Below are positions 58,563-64,000 of a stretch of DNA of 64,000 bases, in pieces. The notes under the pieces were generated by a model. The model made no database searches. It saw nothing but the letters and a program-made list of their open reading frames with translations, and was not told the origin of the DNA. Position numbers and translations under genes: made by a program. Position 1 is the first letter of the stretch. Each line of letters starts with the position of its first letter. Source of the stretch: Methylobacterium sp. Leaf108 (lineage in GTDB: Bacteria > Pseudomonadota > Alphaproteobacteria > Rhizobiales > Beijerinckiaceae); NCBI RefSeq assembly GCF_001423265.1, contig NZ_LMND01000001.1, positions 713,842-777,841 on the forward strand, written 5' to 3'.

Positions 58563-58718
58563 GGTCGGGCTTTTCGGCCGTCGCACCTGGCGCGAGGCGG
58601 GTGTCGCGTCACCTTTCTCCCGCGGACGCTGCCCTTCCACCCGACACCTCGGGATGAGGGCAGGGTGTGGGAGGAGCCGACAGCGTTCGGAGATGCGCGA
58701 GCGCGAACCCGCCTGTCC

Positions 58719-59438
58719 TCACGGCGCTCCCGCCGCCTCCAACCTCAGGCGGACCGCAGCGCCGAGCACCGCGTATCCCTCCGGGGTCAGATGGACCATG
58801 TCGGGCGCGAAGGTCGGGCAGTGGTCGTCGGCGCAGCGCAGGGCGGTGTCGTCCACCATCACGGCGTTGCCCCGCCTCGTCAGGAGGTTCTCGAGTTCGC
58901 GGTTGAAACCGATGCGGTCGGCATCGCGAAAGGCGGATTTCTTGCCCCTGGGCAGGATGCCCACCACCACCAGCCTCGGCTTGCGCCACAGGGCGTCGAT
59001 CCGCTCGACGATCTGCCGGACCCCCTCCCGGATCGCGCAGACCTTGTCGAGATAGCCGAGGTTGTTGGTGCCGATCATCAGAAACACGGTGCGCGGCGAC
59101 AGCGTCGCGTAGCGCGCGTCCTGCAGGCGCCACAGGACGTTCTGGGTGCGGTCGCTGCCGACGCCGAGGTTCAGGACCTTCGCACCGAAGGTCTCGGCCA
59201 CCGATGCGGCGGGCCATAGCTGGGTCAGGCTGTCGCCGAGCAGGACGACATCGCCGTCCTGCGCTTCGCCAACCGTGACGCCGACCGCCCGGGCGCGTCG
59301 ATAGGCGGTGGCGCTCTGGGGCGGCACCGGGATCGTCGCCACCGCGATGTCGGCCTCGTCGCAGGCCGCGTCCTGCGCCTGGGCCGGAGACAGGAGACAC
59401 AGCGCCACCAGGGCGCCGACGTGGATCGCTCGGATCAT
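58719..59438 (-). CDS. SGNH/GDSL-type hydrolase, exported
   Basis: 239 residues. Signal peptide [20 protein letters not shown] cut after AQA. Block [14 protein letters not shown] (catalytic Ser), block [22 protein letters not shown], block [11 protein letters not shown], and block V with D and H in [14 protein letters not shown]. It is a typical GDSL lipase/esterase of the PAF-acetylhydrolase-like group. The substrate is unknown. Divergent from rlmN. Confidence 0.9.
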   Translation of the reverse strand: MIRAIHVGALVALCLLSPAQAQDAACDEADIAVATIPVPPQSATAYRRARAVGVTVGEAQDGDVVLLGDSLTQLWPAASVAETFGAKVLNLGVGSDRTQNVLWRLQDARYATLSPRTVFLMIGTNNLGYLDKVCAIREGVRQIVERIDALWRKPRLVVVGILPRGKKSAFRDADRIGFNRELENLLTRRGNAVMVDDTALRCADDHCPTFAPDMVHLTPEGYAVLGAAVRLRLEAAGAP

Positions 59439-59590
59439 CCGTTCCTCCGCCCGTGCCCGGCCCGGGCGGCCCGCCGCCTTACCGTCGCCGCCCGCCCGCC
59501 CGCAAGCGCAACGGCGCCATTCGCGTTCGACCGCGGAATCGCCTAAGAGGAGGCCGTTCCCCAAAAATCTTCGAAGGCACGAGACATTCC

Positions 59591-60880
59591 ATGGCGACGG
59601 CGTCGTTCGACACCGCGGCGCGCGAGGCGGGCGCCGTGACAGCAATCGAGAAGCTGCCCGATTTCGTCCCCGAGGCGGTGCCGGGGGTGCGCTCGTCCCT
59701 GGTCGGGCTGACCCGCGACGACCTGAAGGCCCGGCTCGGGGCGATCGGCGTGTCCGAGCGCGAGCAGAAGATGCGCGCCGCCCAGGTCTGGCACTGGCTC
59801 AACGTGCGCGGCGCCACCCAGTTCTCCGACATGACCAACGTCGGCAAGGGGCTGAAGGCGCAGCTCGCCGAGGCCTATACCCTCGACCGGCCCGAGGTCG
59901 TCACCGAGCAGGTTTCTCGCGACGGCACCCGCAAGTGGCTCCTGCGGATGCCGCCCACCGGCCGGCACGACCACAACCGCGGCGCCGAGATCGAATGCGT
60001 CTACATTCCCGGCCGGGGGAGGGGCACCCTGTGCGTCTCCTCCCAGGTCGGCTGCACGCTCACCTGCTCGTTCTGCCACACCGGCACCCAGCGCCTCGTG
60101 CGCAACCTCACCGCCGCCGAGATCACGGCCCAGGTGGTAGTGGCCCGTGACCGCCTCAACGATTGGGCCGGCCAGAACCCGGTGCAGGCCGGGGCCGACG
60201 AGACCCGGCGGGCGGTGACCAACATCGTGTTCATGGGCATGGGCGAACCCCTCTACAACACCGACGCGGTGATCGACGCCGTCGGCGTCATGGCCGACCA
60301 GGACGGGCTCGGCCTCTCGCGCCGGCGCATCACCGTCTCGACCTCCGGGGTGGTGCCGCAGATGCAGCGCCTGGGCACCGACGCCCATGCGATGCTGGCG
60401 ATCTCGCTGCACGCCGTGCGCGACGACCTGCGCGACACCCTGGTGCCGCTCAACCGCAAGTACCCGCTGGCCGAGCTGATCGCCGCCTGCCGCGCCTATC
60501 CGGGCCTCAACAACGCCCGGCGCATCACCTTCGAATACGTGATGCTCAAGGGCGTCAACGACACCGACGCCGACGCCCGCGAACTCGTGCGCCTGCTCAA
60601 GGGCATCCCGGCCAAGATCAACCTGATCCCGTTCAACCCCTGGCCGGGCTCGGCCTACGCCTGCTCCGAGTGGGAGCGGATCGAGCGCTTCGCCGAGATC
60701 GTCTACGACGCCGGCTACGCCTCTCCCGTGCGGACCCCGCGCGGCCGCGACATCCTGGCCGCCTGCGGCCAGCTGAAGAGCGAGACGGAAAAGCTGCGGG
60801 CGCGCGCCCGCATGATGCTCGACGAGGGGATCGGTGCGGAAGGACTCTATGCGGCAGCCGACGAGAGCGACGACGACTGA
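59591..60880 (+). CDS. rlmN: 23S rRNA (adenine2503-C2)/tRNA (adenine37-C2) methyltransferase
   Basis: 429-residue radical-SAM enzyme. The iron-sulfur site [20 protein letters not shown] has the CxxxCxxC motif, [10 protein letters not shown] is the SAM-binding GGE-like motif, and the second catalytic Cys lies in [12 protein letters not shown]. Start [14 protein letters not shown]. Its end overlaps the ggt start by 32 bases. Confidence 0.95.
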   Translation: MATASFDTAAREAGAVTAIEKLPDFVPEAVPGVRSSLVGLTRDDLKARLGAIGVSEREQKMRAAQVWHWLNVRGATQFSDMTNVGKGLKAQLAEAYTLDRPEVVTEQVSRDGTRKWLLRMPPTGRHDHNRGAEIECVYIPGRGRGTLCVSSQVGCTLTCSFCHTGTQRLVRNLTAAEITAQVVVARDRLNDWAGQNPVQAGADETRRAVTNIVFMGMGEPLYNTDAVIDAVGVMADQDGLGLSRRRITVSTSGVVPQMQRLGTDAHAMLAISLHAVRDDLRDTLVPLNRKYPLAELIAACRAYPGLNNARRITFEYVMLKGVNDTDADARELVRLLKGIPAKINLIPFNPWPGSAYACSEWERIERFAEIVYDAGYASPVRTPRGRDILAACGQLKSETEKLRARARMMLDEGIGAEGLYAAADESDDD

Positions 60881-62591
60881 CCTTCTCCGCGTCGGGCTCG
60901 CCCTCCTTCTCCTGAGCGGACCGCTCCGGGCGCAGACGCCGCCGATCCAGTCCGACGACGCCCGGGTGCTCCCGGTATTGGCGCGCCACGGCATGGTCTC
61001 GTCGCAGGACGCCACGGCGACGCGGGTCGGGGTCGACATTCTCAGGCGCGGCGGCAACGCCGTCGATGCCGCCGTGGCGGTGGGGTTCGCCCTGGCCGTG
61101 ACCCTGCCGCGGGCGGGCAACCTCGGCGGCGGCGGCTTCATGCTGGTGCACCGGGCCGAGCCGGCGGCCACGGTGGCGATCGACTACCGCGAGACCGCCC
61201 CGGCGGCGGCCAGCCGCGACATGTTCCTCGACGCCCGCGGCGAGCCCGACCCGTCCGCCTCCACCCGGAGCGGCAAGGCCATCGGCGTGCCCGGCACCGT
61301 GCGGGGCCTGACCGACGCCCACCGCCTCTACGGTTCGGGCCGCCTGTCGCTCGCCGATCTCGTCGCCCCGGCCGAGGCGCTGGCCCGCGGCGGCATCCCG
61401 GTGGAGGCCGGGCTCGCCGATTCGCTGCCCCGGGCCGCCGGGCTCTTGGGGCGCTGGCCGTCGAGCCGGGCGATCTTCTTCTCCGGGACCGCGCCCCTGG
61501 CCCGCGGCGACACCCTCGTCCAGACCGATCTCGCCGACACCCTCAAGGCCATCGCCGCGCGAGGGGCCGACGCCTTCTACCGCGGGCCGGTCGCCGAGAG
61601 GATCGCCGCGGCGGTGCGGGGGGCGGGCGGCGTGATGACGGCGGCCGATCTCGATGCCTACCGCACGGTGGTGCGCGAGCCGGTGCGCGGCCGCTACCGC
61701 GGCTACGAGGTCGTCTCGATGCCGCCGCCGAGTTCGGGCGGCATCCATCTCCTGCAGATCCTCAACATCCTGGAGGGCTTCGACCTCGCCCGGATGGGGG
61801 CGGGCAGCGCCGAGGCGATCCATCATCTGGCCGAGGCGATGAAGCCCGCCTACGCCGACCGCGCCACCTGGCTCGGCGACCCCGCCCACACCCAGGTGCC
61901 GGTGGAGGGGCTGACCGCGAAATCCTACGCCGCGACCTTACGCGCGGCCATCGATCCGGCCCGCGCCCGCAGCGCCGATTCCGTCAAGGCCGGCGATCCG
62001 CTCGCGTTCGAGCCCGACCAGACCACCCACTTCTCGGTGATCGATGCGGCCGGCAACGCGGTCTCGAACACCACCACCCTCAACTTCTCCTACGGCGTCG
62101 GCCTCGTCGCCGAGGGTACCGGCGTGCTCCTCAACAACGAGATGGACGATTTCTCGGCCAAGGTCGGGGCCACCAACGCCTACGGCCTCGTGGGCGGCAA
62201 GGCCAACGCGGTGGCGGCCGGCGCCCGCCCGCTCTCGTCGATGACCCCGACCTTCCTGTTCCGGGACGGCCGGCTGGTGCTGGCCACCGGCAGCCCGGGG
62301 GGCAGCCGCATCATCTCGACCGTGCTGCAGGTGGTGGTCGGCCTCGTCGACTTCGGCTTCAACCTCGCCCAGGCGGTGGCGGCCCCGCGCATCCACCACC
62401 AGTGGCGGCCCGACCGCCTGAGCGTCGAGGAGGGCGTCTCGCCCGATACCCTGGCGCTCCTGCGCGCGCGGGGCCACGCCGTGGCGGTGGGCCAGAGCTC
62501 CGGCTCGGCCAATTCCGTGATGGCGGCGGAGGGATTGCTCGCCGGGGCCGCCGATCCGCGCCAGCGCGGCACCCTCGCCGAGGGATATTGA
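60849..62591 (+). CDS. ggt: gamma-glutamyltransferase
   Basis: 580-residue Ntn-hydrolase proenzyme. Signal peptide [20 protein letters not shown]; the autocleavage and nucleophile site is [14 protein letters not shown], with the second Thr as the active residue; GGxG-type oxyanion [20 protein letters not shown] and [20 protein letters not shown]. It degrades extracytoplasmic glutathione and other gamma-glutamyl compounds. Start ATG 60849 with a GGAAGGA element directly upstream, inside the rlmN end; a GTG at 60834 is the alternative. Confidence 0.94.
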   Translation: MRQPTRATTTDLLRVGLALLLLSGPLRAQTPPIQSDDARVLPVLARHGMVSSQDATATRVGVDILRRGGNAVDAAVAVGFALAVTLPRAGNLGGGGFMLVHRAEPAATVAIDYRETAPAAASRDMFLDARGEPDPSASTRSGKAIGVPGTVRGLTDAHRLYGSGRLSLADLVAPAEALARGGIPVEAGLADSLPRAAGLLGRWPSSRAIFFSGTAPLARGDTLVQTDLADTLKAIAARGADAFYRGPVAERIAAAVRGAGGVMTAADLDAYRTVVREPVRGRYRGYEVVSMPPPSSGGIHLLQILNILEGFDLARMGAGSAEAIHHLAEAMKPAYADRATWLGDPAHTQVPVEGLTAKSYAATLRAAIDPARARSADSVKAGDPLAFEPDQTTHFSVIDAAGNAVSNTTTLNFSYGVGLVAEGTGVLLNNEMDDFSAKVGATNAYGLVGGKANAVAAGARPLSSMTPTFLFRDGRLVLATGSPGGSRIISTVLQVVVGLVDFGFNLAQAVAAPRIHHQWRPDRLSVEEGVSPDTLALLRARGHAVAVGQSSGSANSVMAAEGLLAGAADPRQRGTLAEGY

Positions 62592-62596
62592 GGGCC

Positions 62597-62804
62597 ACTC
62601 CCTACCCAGGGCGCTCGGGTGAACCCGATCGCCCTGTCGTCTTGGGTTTGCCTCAAGCGCCGGCGGCCGCATCCGCGGCCTTGGGCTCACGCTTCGCGCG
62701 ACGCTTTGCAGGACGTGCGTCCTGCAAAGCCCGCTCCGCGGGGCGCTCTTCGCGCCCGGTCCATCGACAATCGGGTTTCACCCGATTGTCCCGACTCCCT
62801 ACCC
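62597..62804. repeat. palindromic block flanked by 11-bp direct repeats
   Basis: Direct repeats ACTCCCTACCC at 62597-62607 and 62794-62804 bracket a 186-base block with several hairpins: CAGGGCG...TCGGGT-GA-ACCCGA...CGCCCTG near 62606-62636, GCTTTGCAGGAC-GTGC-GTCCTGCAAAGC at 62703-62730 (perfect 12-base arms) and GACAATCGGGT-TTC-ACCCGATTGTC at 62766-62790 (perfect 11-base arms). The layout is that of a small inserted repeat with a target-site duplication. No gene is in the block. Confidence 0.8.
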
Positions 62805-62888
62805 GGCACGGTGGTGAAGCGGGGACCGGCGCGCTACACGCAGGCGGCCGGCCCCGGCGTCGCGGGGGCGGCGTGACCCGGGTCGTCG

Positions 62889-63650
62889 ATGCTCCTCCTC
62901 CGATCGCTTGCCTTCAACTGCGCCTTCTACCTCGCCACCACGGTGATCGCCGTGGCCGGCCTGCCGACCCTGGTCTCCCGCCGCGCGGTGATCCGGCTGG
63001 CGCAGGTCTGGGGCCGCACCACCCTGTGGCTGCTGCGCGTGGTCGGCGGTCTGACGGTGGAGTTCCGCGGCCTGGAGAACCGGCCGGCCGGGGCCTGCAT
63101 CGTGGCGGCCAAGCACCAGTCGGCGCTGGAGACCCTGGCGCTGGTCACGGTGTTCCCGGACTTCGCCTACATCCTCAAGCGCGAGCTTCTCTGGATCCCG
63201 CTGATCGGCTGGTACCTGTCGCGCAGCGGCATGGTGGCGATCGACCGCAGCCGCGGCGCCAAGGCGATGGCGACCATGAACGAGGCCGCCGCCCAGGCGA
63301 TCCGCGACGGCCGCCAGCTCATCATCTTCCCCGAGGGGACCCGCCGGGCGCCCGGCGCCGCCCCCGCCTACAAGCTCGGCATCACCCATCTCTACGCGGC
63401 GCTCGACGTGCCCTGCGTGCCCGTGGCCCTCGACACCGGCCTCTATTGGCCGCGCCGCAGCCTGATGCGGCGCCCGGGCACCACCGTCATCGCCTTCCTG
63501 CCCCCGATCCTGCCGGGCCTCGACCGCGCGACGTTCCTCGACCGGTTGCAGGAGCGGGTCGAGGACGCCTCGAACGCGCTGCTGGCCGCCGCACCCTACC
63601 CGGCGCCGGTCCTCGCGCGGGAAGAGCGGGAACCGCAGCGCATGGCGTGA
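62889..63650 (+). CDS. plsC: 1-acyl-sn-glycerol-3-phosphate acyltransferase
   Basis: 253 residues. It starts with a hydrophobic segment MLLLRSLAFNCAFYLATTVI. The acyltransferase block I is a variant KHQSALE (HxxxxE rather than the usual HxxxxD), block III is the standard FPEGTR (IIFPEGTRRAPGAAPAYKLG), and VPCVPVALDTGLYW is the substrate block. It makes phosphatidic acid in the inner membrane. Preceded by a palindromic repeat block. Confidence 0.9.
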   Translation: MLLLRSLAFNCAFYLATTVIAVAGLPTLVSRRAVIRLAQVWGRTTLWLLRVVGGLTVEFRGLENRPAGACIVAAKHQSALETLALVTVFPDFAYILKRELLWIPLIGWYLSRSGMVAIDRSRGAKAMATMNEAAAQAIRDGRQLIIFPEGTRRAPGAAPAYKLGITHLYAALDVPCVPVALDTGLYWPRRSLMRRPGTTVIAFLPPILPGLDRATFLDRLQERVEDASNALLAAAPYPAPVLAREEREPQRMA

Positions 63651-63663
63651 GGAGGGCCGAACG

Positions 63664-63783
63664 CTCTCCCCACCCCTTTGTGGGGAGGAGGTTCAGGGGG
63701 TGGTGGTGGCTGGGCGACGCTCGGTCGGTGGCAGGCGGAACCACCCCCACCGCCCTACTCCTCCCCACAAGGGGGAGGAGAGG
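63664..63783. repeat. long imperfect inverted repeat downstream of plsC
   Basis: The left half, with CTCTCCCCACC...TGTGGGGAGGAG and GGGGGTGGTGG, is complementary to the right half, ACCACCCCCACC...CTCCTCCCCACAAGGGGGAGGAGAG. This is the same palindrome class (CTCCCC / GGGGAG with a two-hairpin arrangement) as near the cyanate operon. It is close to plsC and could act as a terminator or dispersed repeat. Confidence 0.7.
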
Positions 63784-63886
63784 TGCGCGCTTCACCGAGG
63801 CTTCATGGAGAGGAAACGATCTCATTCTTCAGCGACGCTCTGTCCCTGACGGTGATCGGCCCCCACGCGGTGGTCCAAGGGTAAAG

Positions 63887-64000
63887 TTAGTGCGCGGTAG
63901 GCCGCTCCACCACGGGTAGCTTGGCCGGCGGAGCTGGTCGGGCGAGCGCAGCTGGCCAAGCGGAGAACGCTGGCACGAACACCTCGGGTGCCGGCGGCCG
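63887..64000 (-). CDS. possible partial coding end, Pro-rich (runs off the window)
   Basis: On the minus strand the last 114 bases are open for 37 codons up to a TAA at 63889-63887, ending PPAKLPVVERPTAH. The residues are Pro/Ala/Val-rich and look like a protein tail. There is no start or domain in the window, so this may be a chance frame. If real, its body lies beyond base 64000. Confidence 0.3.
   Translation of the reverse strand, partial: RPPAPEVFVPAFSAWPAALARPAPPAKLPVVERPTAH

Overview
The window looks like chromosomal DNA of a Methylobacterium-type alphaproteobacterium (order Hyphomicrobiales). The DNA is very GC-rich. It carries the TCA gene order mdh-sucC-sucD-sucA-sucB-lpd, the general stress pair nepR-ecfG, and the cluster hemJ-hemE / ppsR-maf-aroE-coaE-dnaQ known from alphaproteobacterial replication origins. 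No rRNA, complete tRNA, CRISPR array, transposase or prophage was recognised.

Layout. 1-9.1 kb: a minus-strand TCA operon, with a DUF4160/DUF2442 pair between sucB and lpdA and a small lower-GC membrane gene between sucC and sucD. 9.4-17.7 kb: TetR regulator, gloB, a methyltransferase, MarC, a DUF4926/DUF6883 pair, dapB, gpmA, alkB-like dioxygenase, grpE. 17.7-25.3 kb: glnD, a mazEF-like pair with an odd toxin start, an SsuA/SsuC transporter pair without ATPase, a YggS protein and small proteins. 25.4-31.5 kb: a cyanate uptake and degradation locus (substrate-binding protein, permease, ATPase, cyanase). It is preceded by a sigma-54 promoter match and palindromes, and faces a divergent sigma-54 activator gene broken by a one-base frameshift. 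31.7-38.4 kb: PilZ protein, a P450 overlapping a GGDEF-EAL gene, ada, and ecfG-nepR. 38.7-49.3 kb: orphan oligopeptide-type binding protein and amidase, membrane and secreted proteins, bioF, a TonB-like protein, SDR, NlpC/P60. 49.4-56.1 kb: hemJ-hemE, a 530-bp gap that I predict is the chromosomal origin, then ppsR-maf-CDF-aroE-coaE-dnaQ. 56.2-64 kb: CopG regulator and PHB-depolymerase-like esterase, rlmN, ggt, plsC, and intergenic palindromic repeats.

Most notable signals: (1) a probable oriC at 50877-51406, with a perfect DnaA box, two weaker ATCCACA boxes, a perfect TTAA-N7-TTAA CtrA-type site and eight GANTC sites; a one-mismatch parS-like site lies 8.5 kb away at 42451. (2) A complete sigma-54 regulatory layout for cyanate use whose activator is frameshifted. 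(3) A possible frame disruption at the start of mazF. (4) A P450 translationally coupled to a c-di-GMP enzyme. (5) A 186-bp palindrome block between 11-bp direct repeats, and other dispersed palindromes.
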